Origin: Siderastrea siderea
Lineage: Eukaryota > Cnidaria > Anthozoa > Scleractinia > Rhizangiidae
DNA length: 64,000 bases
Assembly (NCBI GenBank): GCA_964030785.1
Contig: OZ034967.1
Span: forward strand, 64,490,742-64,554,741
Direction: 5' to 3'
This document shows positions 21,427 through 33,855 of the stretch, piece by piece. The notes under the pieces are model-generated. The model saw only the letters and a list, made by a program, of their open reading frames with translations. It searched no databases and was not told where the DNA came from. A program made the translations under genes and the position numbers. The stretch's first letter is position 1; each line of letters starts with the position of its first letter.

Positions 21427-24093
21427 AGAAAGAACATAGTTATGGAGACCTTTAGTTGATTTTAACTTCCGAGTCCTGAGGTGAAGTCCTCTGCTGTGAC
21501 CATCAAATAAAACATCGTCAACAGTACTTCCACATGGTATTATTTATATTTAAGTATTTTTGCAAAATAAAAATTGGGATCGTCTTGAATTTTGATTTTT
21601 GGCACTCATGGGAGGGAAGGGGTTAAAGTTCGATGATTTAAAGAAAGTTTAGACCAGTTTAACAGTCAATGAGATATATACAGCGTCGGCTGGCGCAGAG
21701 GGCAGCAACAAGGGCATCTCCATTTCATCCGGTCTTTGGCAGTCTTCTTATCTGAACTCCAGCTTTGGAGTGTCCGAAAATTCGGACATAACCAGTTTAA
21801 GATTCTTCCTTTGATGCTGTTTCCGTAGCATCTACTACCGTTTTCTTTTTTCTTCTTCTTCTTCTTCTTCTACTTCTTTACGAGGCCGGGTTGCCAGCTC
21901 CCCACCTAAACCAAAGCCCGGAGGACCAGGGCATTGTTCTACAATTCCGTAAGCTTCATTTAGACCACGTGTAACACTGGATTAATTGGACTAACAGACA
22001 ATAGCAAGTTAGACCTGCTCATGAGTAGGTTTAGAAGTTGTTTAATACTCCTACAGAGTTTTTTTCGTTAATTATCACCCGTAGGAGTGGTCAATTTATT
22101 TCGTGTTTAAATTTTCATACGTTTCGTGCATCCCTATTTTGTTTCCATGTAATGTTTCATTATATTTGCTACTTTCCGTGATATACTCATGTATATTGTA
22201 TATGCAACTTGTTTCCCTCGGGGTAGCACGCACAGATGATGGTTACACCAACAGCCAGCTGTTTGACGAAGGCCAAACAGGCACAGCTCATGAAAACGGT
22301 TTTTTAGTGAAATTAGAAGACCATGAAAACTAGAATTATTGCTGGAATGTCTATTGTGTCAGAAATAAAACCAATCCGATATCGAAGTCGTGACGGTAAT
22401 AAATTAATTTTGTGGTTTGTCGTTTTTAGTTGTGATTTGTAATTGCGCCTAATTGGTAGCGTCACAAGGAAAATTCCTAGAACAGTCCTAGTCCTAGTCC
22501 CACTGAAGATATTCTTTCTCTGTTAGGATAATTCAACCAATGGGAGTCGCCGAAGCTTGCAGTCTTACAACATTCAAATCGTTTTTAAAACTGTAGAAGA
22601 GCATTGAATTATAGTCACAGCAACTGTAGCAGTTACCATATGCAAATCCATGCTTTACTCTGTCAGTCAGTTATCGCTTGCGGACAGCCTACTTATCCAC
22701 GCTTTAGCAGACATATGCCCTGTGCTCTATTGAGAATACGTTAATCTGATTGGCTCATTCTGCCATTGGCTATTTGCTGATAGCCACACGTGCTTCGTTC
22801 TTGGGCAAGAATATGTGTTTTATATAGTTATTTATTTAATTATTTATTAACTTTTTTGATGTGGCAAAATTGTCTAAAACAGTTACATTACTACCCCTCT
22901 ATGTTATATTTGCATGAAAGCAACTCCAACTCAACGAAGTGCAGCACAATGCGTGTTCCATAAGACAGGCTCAATATAAGAATCTCCTTTTGAAAGATAT
23001 TGCAATAACGATGCAAAATGATTGTTTTTCATAGCCATTTGCTTTCACAGTTTCTGGGAAACTTAAGCGGTTTTTAGATAAAGAAAGCACTCGCGTTGTA
23101 GAATTGCGGTTGAAGACTAACGGAATCGTGTCATTATGTTTCATTTCCGACAGCAAATTGCATAACTCAAAAAAATCTAGTGTATCTTGATTACGAGTAA
23201 CATTAAGAGCAGGTCATAAAAACAAAGCCTTTAAGTTACACCAAGCTCAGGTTCAATAGGAGCTTAGACAGAGTCGCCTACAAAATAATTTCAAACATAT
23301 TTGTTCAATGAGGCTGAGGAAAGTAATATAAATATAACACCTGCTAGTAGCCACATCTACCAACAACATTAACAACATTAATGAGGTGGGAAAAGAACAC
23401 ATATACACGATGGTTTTAACTACCCAGAACATCAACAACTAACTTTTGTCGAAAGACCACGATTTAGCGTGAGAAGGACCGAAGTTTATGGTAGTTTGAT
23501 GCTATTTTTAGTACAATTTGCATCTGCGTCAATAATTCCAGTTTCTTTCAAAAACCTTCTTATTGCTTCTGACGGTGTTTACACACTTCAGAATTTCTGG
23601 TTTAATATTAAACTAAATTCTTTTCTAAAATTTAGAAAGATAATAGTGAGAAACTGTCATATTGTAACTTTCATTTCTCTTTGTTGAAAAAATAATAGAT
23701 GAACTGGTAATTTGCACTTTGGTTTAATCATGCATATTTAGCAATATTCAAATCTGGATGCAGATATCAACATTTCAAAAAACATTCAAGAATTAAGCCT
23801 TCGTATTGCCTCTGACTGTGTTTACACACTTGAAGATCTCAGAAGCCCTAGGTTTTAATATGTACCCCAGCGTGAGAAGGAAAAAAAGAACTGCTTCTCA
23901 CTGCTAGGGAGCAAAGGTTGACAGACTCAACGCTGCCAGTAAGCTTTTATTTTACGAAGCACATTTACAGCAGTGAATTTGATTTATGCGTTAGATATGA
24001 TGCATAATGCCAGCCAGGAAAACTGATTTGTTCGTCCTTTTTGTCAGCATCTCAATTTGATTGTTCTTAGCCGCCAGTCAAGAGTTTTCATAG
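21425..24093. other. Intron-1 region of copy C, no gene seen
   Basis: Parts align with 43860-44600 and 45090-45150 in unit D, and 23460-24090 aligns with units B, D and the partial unit at 55.5 kb. A TTC/TCT tract lies at 21844-21875. ORFs are short and not conserved, apart from the shared LYMQLVSLGVARTDD stretch at 22200 and 45110, which simply reflects the duplication. Confidence 0.5.
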
Positions 24094-24392
24094 CAATTTG
24101 TTATGTATATTAGGGTTGTGAGGTTGAACGTTGACACCATCCGGCCCATAAGCATGAACGAACAAAAAAGGAGGAAGGAACAAACGAAGGAAGGAAGGAA
24201 GGAAGGAAGGAACGAACGAACGAACGAACGAACGAACGAACGAGAGAACAAACGAACGAACGAACGAGTGAATGAATGAATGAATGTATGAATGAATGAA
24301 TGAATGAATGAATGAATGAATGAATAATTTTATTTACATGTCAAAGCGTTTAACTTGAATAACTAATCGTGTACACTGTAAATAAAGGGGCT
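24094..24392. repeat. Microsatellite block, inverted relative to unit D
   Basis: It contains AAGG-, AACG- and AATG-type tetranucleotide arrays (about 24187-24325) followed by an ATTTACATGTCAAAGCGTTT phrase. The whole block reads in the opposite direction to 47181-47614 of unit D, while flanks on both sides remain collinear. Confidence 0.85.
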
Positions 24393-24479
24393 ATTTTCAT
24401 TCAAAAGTAATGAAATCACAAACACTTCTCCTAACAAGTAAACAGCCCTCATATTTTTGTAACCTGCTGCTTATTCACT

Positions 24480-25570
24480 AAGGGGCCGATTACATGAAGC
24501 GGGCTGGCCCGATTAGCCGGGTGGCTCGGTTTGCCGAGATCACTACTCAGTCCGGTATTACAGGAGCCAGCCCGTCTGTGGCTAAATTATAGACGCTGTC
24601 ATGTAAAGAGTTGGCGACCTCCAAGAGAATGAATCGGGTGATTTTATTTTCGCTACTCTGTTTTTTCAGTGCATTATTTTCAGTTTTATGCAGCTTTCTG
24701 GTCTGATAAACCTTAATGTGTTATATAGAAAGAGAAATATCGATCTTCTGGTAAGCTATTTTGCTCTGAAGCAAAATTTAGGGGCCGATTACATGAGCCA
24801 GGCTGCCTCGGTTAGCAGGGCTGGCTCGGTGGCTCGGTCTACCGAGATGACTGCTCAGCCCGGTATTACATGAGGCGAACCAGCCCACCTGTGGCTAAAT
24901 TTAGAAACTGTCGTGTGAAAAGATGGCTACATCAAAGAGCATGAATCGAGTGCTTTTACTTTCGCTAATCCATTATTCTGGGTATTATTTTCAGTTTTAC
25001 GTAGCTTTATGGTCTGATAAACCTTTATGTGTTATATAGGATGAAAAATATCGATCTTCTGGTGAGCCATTTTGCTCTGAAGCTAAATTTAGTGACGAGA
25101 AAGTGTTAGCCCGGCTAGCCGGGCTGGCCCAGCAATCGTGATTACATGGTAAATTTTCATCCCGGCTAGCCAAGAACCCGGCATCGCGATGCCGGGATCC
25201 CAGGTAGCCGGGCTGAGATTTTTCCATGTAATCGCAAAGTTGATTTATAATGTAGTTTACAGAACCAGCTAACCGAGCCAGCCCTTCTAACCAGACCAGC
25301 CCGCCTCATGTAATCGGCCCGCTAGTGAAACTGTTGGCCCGGCACACGCTAAAAATCAACGTACTTCAAGATTACCTGGTAAATGTTCAGCCCGGCTTAA
25401 TAAGCCGGGATCCTGGCATCGCAATGCCGGGATCCCAGCAAGCCGGGCTGAGATTTTTCCATGTAATCGCAAAGTTGATTTTTAGTGTGTTTCACACACG
25501 TGCCGAGATCCCGGCAAACTGAGCCAGCCCGGCTAACCGGGCCAGCCCGCCTCATGTAACCGGCCCCTTA
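24480..25570. mobile_element. Nested GC-rich MITEs, AGGGGCCGATTACATGA termini
   Basis: Starts of one family occur at 24480 and 24780 (GGGGCCGATTACATGA) and matching inverted ends at about 25322 (CATGTAATCGGCCC) and 25570 (CATGTAACCGGCCCCTTA). This indicates one copy inserted within another. The interior is full of GCCGGG, GGCTGG and CCAGCC motifs and includes the 20-bp palindrome CCCGGCATCGCGATGCCGGG at 25177-25196. Unit D lacks the block between CTGCTTAATCACT and the GTATTGTATTG phrase. No transposase is present. Confidence 0.75.
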
Positions 25571-25921
25571 ATCACAGCTGTAACCAAAAAAAAAAAAAAA
25601 CTACCAAATTTTGGTGGTACCGTATTGTATTGTATTGTATATCCACTTGAACGCATATGAGACGCATAAAACTACTGATACAAAGGAATTACTTATCTTG
25701 TTATTTTGAGGTTATTACGTTCCTATCTGGCTGCCAGTTTTCAAACATATGTTACACGCCAATACTCTCTCGAAGGAATGGAGAGTCAAACCAGGGCACT
25801 TAATATGCTAATTGACTATACTTGTATCATCCAAGTGGTTCATAAATATTGCCTATGAGATAATACAAATGTAGAAAGGAAAGCATTAATACCCATTGAA
25901 AATTAATTCTTACAGAAGAAA

Positions 25922-27909
25922 ATGACTGACAACGAGACCCTTAGTTGTGGTGTTCCTGAGTGGTTTGGAATTCCAATGAGAGACGACTCAGCTGCTCGCA
26001 TCAATGAAGCCCTCGTGGCAGCAGTGAACATACCGTTCAGCGTATTCGCATTCCTTAGTAACCTGGCCATTATCGTCACCATTATCAAAACACCTTCACT
26101 GCAGAGACCGTGTAACACACTGCTGTGTAGCCTGGCCGCCACTGACTGCCTGACGGGTATCACTGCTCAGCCAATCTTTCTCGCTCTACGGCTGGCCCTT
26201 TACCATGATCCCTCTGCATGCAGTTATCAATACGAGCTATACAAAGCTTTTTATTTCACCATTATGCTGACATCTGGATGGTCTTTTGTCTTCCTGACTG
26301 TTATCAGTTTTGATCGCCATTATGCGCTGTCCAGACCACTTGTGTATCGCACGAATGTGACCAACAAAGGTATATTATTTTTATGCTTAGCATACTCAGG
26401 AAATTGCATTTGTAATATGATAAGGTGGGGTGATACCGTGTGATGTTATATCAAGTGAGTCGATGCGGATTTAATGTGACGCGATATGAGAGGATGTCGT
26501 GTGGCGGGACGTCAAGTGATGTGGTGAGGAATAGTGTAATGTGTTGTGATGCGATGTCATGTTAGGCCATGTCACGTGGTGTGGTGTGGCGTTGCGCAGT
26601 GTGGTGTGCTGTTATGCGATGTGCATGGGTGGTGTGGTGCGATATAACTAGATATAGATTATTTGATGCTCATGAAATACTCTTACAGAAGGTGGCTTTC
26701 TGATGTGATGTGATGAGATGACGTGATGTGTTAATGTCAAGTGAGGTGAATATGCCATGATAGGATGAGATGTAATGAATTTGCCTGATGTGATATGTTA
26801 TATATTGTCACGTTACGACATGTCATGTCATGCCATGCATGTCATGCCTGTGCTGCGATTTGATGTGCTCAGGTGGGATGTGATGTAGTTGGACTTGACG
26901 TGATGTGATGTATGTGATGTGATGTGATGTGATGTAAAGTGATGTGATGTGATGTGATGTGATGTGATCCCTACTACCACCAAAGTTGAGCTGGGCTCAA
27001 CTCTCCATGTGATGCACATAAAAACCTTGTTAGTGAAAAGCATAAGCTGCTGAGATTGTATTTGACCATGCCAGTGACCGTCGGAAAACAAATCTGAGGA
27101 TCACAATAAAGCATGATCGGATAGACATACCTGTATGATTGTTAACTGCCACAAGACATTGGCTAACGTACGAAATGCGTCCGAAAAAGACGTCCGCAAA
27201 CGCCAATGAACGGGTGGCATTTTGCCAGTCGCAGCTGAACTGCGTTGGTTGAAAACAGGATAGGTAGTGACAAAGAAGTCATGATTTAAATGCCTGTAAC
27301 ATGCACGTGATATAAAAACGTAGCCGGCTAAATTCTCCCCCCCCCCCCTTTCCTCTTAAATACAGGCGCTTCTAATGTTGCTCAGCCGCCACCTACAAAG
27401 CAAAATCGTAAATTACAGAGAGTAATTAGTGTGTCTATTTCCTTTTTTCAGGCGTCCTTAAGGTGATTGTCTCGACCGGAATAAGCTGGGTTTTGTTAAC
27501 AGGTCTAGTTCAGTTTGTGTTCTCTCCTGTAGTTGGAAAGATTTTTGGCATCACCATGAAGGTTATCTTCATAGCAGTGCCAATTGTCAATCATATAGGA
27601 ATGTTCTTTGCTATTCGTCGACATAAGACCTTTGCAGCAGGCGCTAGTATGCCTCAGCAAGTGTCAGTGGTGTTTAGACGAGAGAAGAAGGTGGCTCTGG
27701 AAATGGCTATTATTAGCTTGGTTCTTTTTCTGTCGCTTTTGCCTGGGCTACTGAACAAAATCGTCGAAGCTAAGTGGCCAAAATTGTACATATTTTTGCA
27801 CCCGTGGACACTTACAATGGTGTTTCTAGTCTCTTCCTTAAATCCTATAATATACACACTGAGAAACAAAAGACTTAGAATTGGGATGAAGTCAGTCTTG
27901 TTCGGGTAA
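25922..27909 (+). CDS. GPCR copy C, intact class A receptor, two exons
   Basis: Exons 25922-26369 and 27452-27909 join in phase 1 (AAA G|GC) to encode 301 residues. An acceptor TTACAG at 25910-25915 lies six bases before the ATG. N4 is an NET glycosylation site. TM1 is about residues 31-55 (FLSNLAIIVTII), TM2 66-90 with LAATD, Cys100 precedes TM3, and DRH at 131-133 replaces DRY. TM5 is about 182-205, TM6 231-252 (SLLPG instead of CWxP) and TM7 263-286 with NPIIY at 280-284. No Cys is present in the second extracellular loop. The short C-tail ends KSVLFG. The style matches cnidarian expansions often labelled melanocortin- or adenosine-receptor-like, but the ligand is unknown. A poly(A) signal AATAAA lies at 28066-28071. 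Confidence 0.9.
26440..26970. repeat. GTGATG repeat in the copy C intron
   Basis: Degenerate GTGATG-type repeats inside the 1082-bp intron, densest at 26890-26968. They are followed by a unique block (ATCCCTACTACCACC onward) shared with the copy D intron. Confidence 0.9.
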
Positions 27910-29346
27910 ATTACATTTAACAAACTGTGACTGAGCTTTTATTCTCATGAGATATTCCGTTACTTCCGAGTTATTCGACTACGAAGTCAATTTCCTGTAC
28001 ATTCTATTAACCATCCCACGACGATACACGTTCGTATCTCTGGTATAATCAGTTGGACATAGTCGAATAAACGGTACGCTAATGCGTACAAGTGTGGCTT
28101 TAGCAAACTTTCGTAAGGCCCGTAAGGCCCGGATCGCACTTGGGACAATTTTGTCATTTCTGTTGGATTTTAATTTAGTTAAGTGACAACCCCTTGAAAG
28201 TTTCTTGGACGAACAACTTGACAAAACAAACAAATATCATTGTTCCGCGTTTCACGTTCCCCCATTTTCGACAGAATCATCGCAAAGACTTGTGTCAAAA
28301 CAGGTGACACTTCAAAAGAGCCGTTTTCCTGCCCCTGGGCAAGACAAGACGCTTGTTCACTGCATTCCAGCGCACGGTTGACACCAGGTTACAATGCCCC
28401 ACTGATTGACCATTTACCATCTGACAACGATATGCAAATTTTAGATATTTCGTCCAGCAAACTCTGTTCTAAAAAAAATGCAGACTAATGAGAGAGTAAC
28501 GGGAGATTTAATCTGGTGGCACGTATTTCAATATTGTTCGAAATCTTGACTGAAAATTCCCAACGTGGGCATTGCAATCGAGGAGGGAATTGACCAGATT
28601 TGTACTGGGCGCCATTTGTTTTGCTGGAGCGACCTGGAGTAATGAGATGAGTGTTTTGTACACTCTACAAGCTAACGATCACCACTCCAGTAGCGCAAAT
28701 GCTAACCCTTAAGTTTTACTGCCTTTAATTCGTAGAAGGCATAGGTACTATTTCGCATTGCTTCCATACAGTTTTTCGGTTCAGTGAATTCTAACAATTG
28801 AACAGTTCAACGCTAACCATTATATTGCAAATATTTGCGCAAAAATTGACCAGTTGTCACGGACATCTTTTGACGTCAATTTCTGTCCAAATTGTTGCAG
28901 ACAATCCAAAAGGTGTCCGCAAGTGCAACCAAGGCTTAAGACGAAGAGTGAATACATTTACATTACTCGCGTGCTGCGTGTCAGCTAAGCGAATTAGAGT
29001 TTTATTGACTGAGAGGCCTGCACATGAATTGCACACTTGATCCGTCTTGTCTACATGTAACTGCATGTAGCGATAGTTTCGGACCTCCTTTTCTTATCAG
29101 CCTGAACTGAAAAGATAACTAAACAGCTCACGAAAGGCGTCTTCCTCGCTGTTAGCGAGCTCAATTACCGCTGCTCTTACAGGAGAAACACTAACCAGCG
29201 AAACGTTTTCGTGGCGCATATAACTAGGAAAAGGGACAAACAAAATAATATAATACAACCCCTTGCTTAACGTACCGTTTCCTCATAAGTTTTGTAAAAC
29301 AAATTCCGTTTCATTACATATATATAGTTACTAGAAGTACAATATT
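27910..29346. other. 3' flank of copy C
   Basis: Homologous to 50247-51960 of unit D. It holds the copy C poly(A) signal at 28066. Short ORFs occur in both units but change frame or length between them, so no gene is called. Confidence 0.6.
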
Positions 29347-30988
29347 GAGAGCGACTTTCAGTAAAAATCAAGTAAAATTTCAGTTTTGCGGCAGTAGTTG
29401 AAAAATCGGTTTCTTTCGTATTTTGCATATAATTAGGTATTGGTAAAGCTTGAAACCTGATGTGGTCCGTTTTCGCCAGAAGCGTGTTATTTTCGGAACA
29501 AAAAAAATAAAAAAAACAGGAAATCGATTCCTGGGTTCGGAAGGTCAAAATCACAGGAAAGTAATCTTGAAAATCAGTACTGTAAACTTGCATCGCGCTG
29601 GTAAACTAAGGCGCAGAGAAAAAGATAGGCACTAGCTTTCTATCGACAGAACAAGTCTTTTTCATTAACTAGACAGTTGTGAAACAGCAGTAGCGAAATT
29701 TACTGAACACAAACAATTCCACACTAAAAGGCAGGTTTTGATGATCACGTAAAAACTGATTTGGAACCTAACTTCTGTGTAATAATTTAACATGTGCCAT
29801 AATTCTAAATGGTCTCAATCCTCATTCAATAGACACCACAAACATTGAAATAAACCATACCTTGAAACTCGCTCGGGTTATCCATGCTACTTTGTTTGGG
29901 ACCACTTCGAACTCAGCAAAGGGGCTTAGTGAAGTTGAATTTTGCCGTACACTAAAACACAGGAAAATTTGCTTCTTTAACCAAACGGGCTCGCTCTACT
30001 TCATTCTTGTTAATTTTCAGCGTTAACATTCTTTTGAGCTCCAAAAAGAGGAAGAAAAAGCCCTAAATGGGCGACTTTCACGTTTCCAAACTTCTGTTCC
30101 TTTGTGTGCAAATTTTCTTGCTACATTTGCTTGTATTGCGTTACCAAATACCGTGACTAAATTGCTTAACCAAATTTGGATATATGATGTCACAGGTGTA
30201 GCATATTAGCTGTCACGTATTGTCGTGGTTTGCACAGAGACTCGCAACGATAACACTAGTATCGCTCAATTTTCTCTTTTCCTCTACCTTTTTTGAGATC
30301 AACCGAACATTTTAGTTTGAAGCCATCATCAAGCATCAAGCAACAACGAAGAAAAAAGAGATCGTGTAGCTTAACACGAAAATTTTGGTGTATATCTGGG
30401 TGAGCAAAGTTGAACTTCATTAAGCCTCATTTGTTAAAATTCGCTATGTTCGAGGTTTTTCCAAACACAGCAGCATGGATAATCCAAGCCAGTTTCAAGG
30501 TATAGTTTAGTTCAATGTTTCTACTGTCCTTTGAACGTCAGGATTGAGACCATTTGAGGTTATATGGCACATGTTAAATTATTTCACAGAAGTTGGGTTC
30601 CAAATCAGTTTCTACGTAAACATCAGAACCTGCCTTTTAGTTTGGAAACGTTTGTGCTCATTGAATTTCGCTACTGCTGTTTTGTAACTGTGTAGTTAAT
30701 GAAAAAGACTTGTTCTGTTAATAAGAAGTGTCTAGCTTTTTCTCCGCGCTTTAGTTTACCAGGGCGATGCAAGTTAATAGTATCGATTTTCAAGATTAAT
30801 TTCCTGTGATTTTGACCTCCCGAACCCGAGAATCGATTTCCTCGTTTTCTCGAAAATAAAGCGCTTCTCGGGAAAACGAACCACATCAGGTTTCTAGTTT
30901 TACCGACACCCATTTATGTGCAAAATATGAAAGAAGTCGATGTTTCAACTTCTGTCGTCGAATGCTCGATGTTTACTGAAAGTCGCTC
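29347..30988. mobile_element. Element with about 600-bp inverted repeats
   Basis: A 1642-bp insertion relative to unit D, where AGTATT runs straight into AAAGTC. The ends are GAGAGCGACTTTCAGTAAA and its inverse. The left arm (about 29347-29960) and right arm (about 30390-30988) are diverged inverted copies, so the plus ORF at 29450 and the minus ORF at 30671 encode similar peptides (GQNHRK, INLHR or VNLHR). The central 430 bp has no ORF. At most a TT flank repeats. The layout resembles foldback-type non-autonomous elements. Confidence 0.7.
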
Positions 30989-31789
30989 TTAAAGTCCTAT
31001 TTTTTTCTCTAAAGCACGACAATTCTCACATTTGGCAATACTTTTAAAGCAAATCGTTTAAAGCAAAGCGTTGGGATTATTGCTAAATTTTTTGAGTCCT
31101 AAATTCTCCCTTCAAAAATAAGCTCTAGAGTTTTATTATCCACATTATTTCACACAAACCTATATTGTGGAACTCAAAATCGGCTGAAATGGAGGGAAAT
31201 AAGCGTGACTTGTTAGAACAGAAAATGTCTATGTGTGACTGTCACGGAGCAAAGTGCCAAAAAGACATTAAAAAGTAAATAATTAAACAAATAAATAAAT
31301 AAATAAAGCCATAGACAACGCATGTGATGACAGTGGTCTCAACTTTACTGAAGCCACACAAAATAGGAACAACCACGGGAAAAATGTTTAGAAAATACGG
31401 AGATTCACCTCTAGCACTGCTAAGAGTTATGGAGTAAAAAAAATATATGCAAACGTCTCTGTTTTTCACAATAAGGGTTCACGTGTCTCTGACTTATAAG
31501 ACAACGTTTCTTCAATTGTCTCCTGAGCGTTAACGTATTTGGGAGGGAATCAAGGAAACGTTATGTTTTAAATCAGTGACGTTTCGACCATTTTTCCCCA
31601 TATGCATAATGTTATTTTTTGATCTTTTTACCTTTTATTCTGACACGATTTGAACGGTGACCACTGGAAGAGATAGATCAGATGAATTTGACCGAGAAAG
31701 ACTGAGACGGAATCTGGGTTTCGGGTTAGCTCTTACGTAATGCACATGTATCCTACCAAAATGAATTTTTAAAATATGCACAGAATATG

Positions 31790-32163
31790 CCGGTCTCTGT
31801 CGGTCGTTCTATGTAGTGTAGAGGTTTAGGGCTAGGGTACTACAGCTATTGCATTCACAGTTTTTGGGTTTGAATTCCGGCCCGCTGTCGGCCTCTGATC
31901 TATCCCATGAAGTGTCTACCAATTTAAACGGTTGTTTTGCAAGTTATATGTTCTTATTGTTATATTGTAGTTGCCTCTATTTATGTCCATTATTATATCT
32001 GTATTTATACTCTATTGTAGTTTTCAATTGATTGTTTGGTTAATATATATTTCTAAGGCCACTAGATTATAAGTGGATTTCCACTCTTAGGTGCTCACCC
32101 TTTCAAAATATTAAAATAAAAGGTTCATTCATTCATTCATTCATTCATTCATTCATTCATGTC
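31790..32163 (+). mobile_element. tRNA-derived SINE (unit C)
   Basis: A tRNA-like head has an A-box-like TAGTGTAGAGG near 31814 and a degenerate B-box (GGTTTGAATTCC near 31867). A TTATTATATCTGTATTTATA body follows, then a tail of AATAAAAGG plus (ATTC)n at 32131-32160. The paralogous copy at 52860-53197 has a better B-box (GGCTCGAATCC), so the insertion predates the unit duplication. Confidence 0.55.
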
Positions 32164-32700
32164 TGCGACTTGAGTTCAGTTTTTAAATGTTTGCAATGTG
32201 CAAAACCTGCAAAAGGGGTGTCAGTAAAATGCCGACTCGGGTTCGGGGTCGGAGTGTCTTTTCCCCCTAGTTTTCCCGGGTTTTTTATTTATTTTTATTT
32301 ATTTATTCATTTTTTCATTCTATTTAGAAAGAGATTCCTTTGGTAGGGAAAGTATCTTTCGGTTTAAAAAAAAAATATGCAAATTTATGATAATTAATTA
32401 TGAAACTAAAAGAGATTATGGAACAAATAGTAGTTAACGCTACTGCAAGTGTGACAAGCTTCCTTCAGGTGGGACGCGGTGGCTCATTTTCCCTCGAAAA
32501 TGGCCATATGGTCTATTCTCAATCATCAATCAATTATCTAGCATCAATCATGACGTCTTTACAGCGATTTTCTTTTCTAACGATAGCGGAAATTAAGGGA
32601 TACAATTTTAGTAAGGAAGGAAATTTATTAATTTGCTTTTTTTTTTTGATAGATATGCTTGAGGGGGTGGGGGGTGGGGATAGTCAACCAAGCTGCCGTT
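32164..32700. other. Unit C tail with a conserved open frame
   Basis: An ORF from 32401 (KEIMEQIVVNATASVTSFLQ) stays open for about 85 codons in both this unit and unit D (53477). Most nucleotide differences change the residue, so it does not look constrained as protein. It is recorded as paralogous DNA, not as a gene. Confidence 0.4.
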
Positions 32701-33855
32701 TCAATGTAAAACGATCGGTGATTTTAATCGATCGCTTAGGTCCCGTTATTTTGTCTGCATTGTGAATGAAAGGACAAGTGTTGCGTCGTTTGCGCACCCA
32801 TTTAAAAGTACCCGGTTGATCATCAGATTTAAGTACACTTCTAACTAGAAAGTTCCCTATGCTTTTGTCGCCTTTGAATGAAATCAATGGAGGCTGTGAA
32901 ACGGTTCTTCCCGTTTCATTGTCATTTTGGGGTGACTTAAAGTTCTTTAAAATGATGTTTTTGGCTACGAGGTTATGTGAATGGTAAGTGAGTGTAAATG
33001 GAATTCTCTCGTTCTTTTCCTTCTGTGGCGTTTGCAGTGCTGACTGTCGATCAATCTGCTGAGCACACGTCACAGAAGGAAAAGAACGAGAGAATTCCAT
33101 TTACACTCACTTACCATCCACATAACCTCGCAGCCAAAAACATCATTTTAAAGAACTTTAAGTCACTCCAAAATGACAATGAAACGTGAAGAATCTTTTC
33201 ACAGCCTCCATTGCTTTCATTCAAAGGCGACAAAAGCATAGGGAACTTTCAAGTTAGAAGTGTACTTAAATCTGACGATCAACCGGGTACTTTTAAATGC
33301 GCAGAAAACAATGCAACACTTGTCCTTTTATTCACAATGCAGACAAAATAACAGGACCCAAGCGATCGATGAAAACCACCGATCGCTTTACATACACCTC
33401 CGCACTTTATGCAAAAGGGTATACATTGGTGAAACAGGGAGGAGACTAGGCGACCGTTTCCACGAACACCTACGAGACGTTGAAAGAAATGACAAGGACG
33501 CATCCAAACCAGTCGCCCGGCATTTCAATCTCCCTAATCATTCTAGCCAACACATGACGATCTGCGGCCTTTCCCTACACCAGGGTGACACGGAAAGCCG
33601 TAAAAATCTAGAACAAAAATTCACGGTATCAACTAAGGCTTTTCATTCAACTAATTTATTCTTGTTTTTCACGTTGCCATGTTCCTACCAATAGCGTAGC
33701 TCCACCACTCTCCATGTAAACGAAGTGCAACCCACAATTAATCGATTCGCTCTGACGAGGGGCTAACGCTCGAAACGTCAGCTTTCAATCTCTTTACGGT
33801 GGCCAATCTACCTTATGAACTCAGTTGATAAATCCAAAATTCTGTATAAGTTAAA
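32701..33855. mobile_element. Penelope-like element, head-to-head partial copies
   Basis: Relative to unit D (53785 onward), foreign DNA starts right after AGCTGCCGTT. A minus-oriented 5' piece (32701-33027) faces a plus-oriented copy (33069 onward). The two arms are about 330-bp inverted repeats around a roughly 41-bp loop, and both encode NDNET and LKNFKS-type phrases. The plus copy continues with internal deletions into a GIY-YIG endonuclease segment (RVYIGETGRRLGDRF at about 33417-33461, then EHLRD and a downstream HF-NLPNHSS), a frameshift near 33640, and a 3' noncoding end with a hammerhead ribozyme. No reverse transcriptase domain remains. Confidence 0.8.
33749..33782 (+). ncRNA. Hammerhead ribozyme motif of Penelope-like element
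   Basis: All conserved core parts are present in order: a helix I strand GCT, the core CTGACGA (33752-33758), a short helix II with a loop (GGGC TAAC GCTC), GAAAC (33772-33776), GTC at 33777-33779 as the predicted cleavage triplet, then AGC pairing with GCT. Helix III is limited to the self-complementary ACGT, as in minimal variants thought to work as dimers. Hammerhead motifs are established features of Penelope-like elements. Activity is inferred. Confidence 0.75.

Noticed and set aside
31814..31880. Functional tRNA gene
   Set aside because: A- and B-box-like motifs are present but no cloverleaf can be folded, and the SINE body and tail follow.
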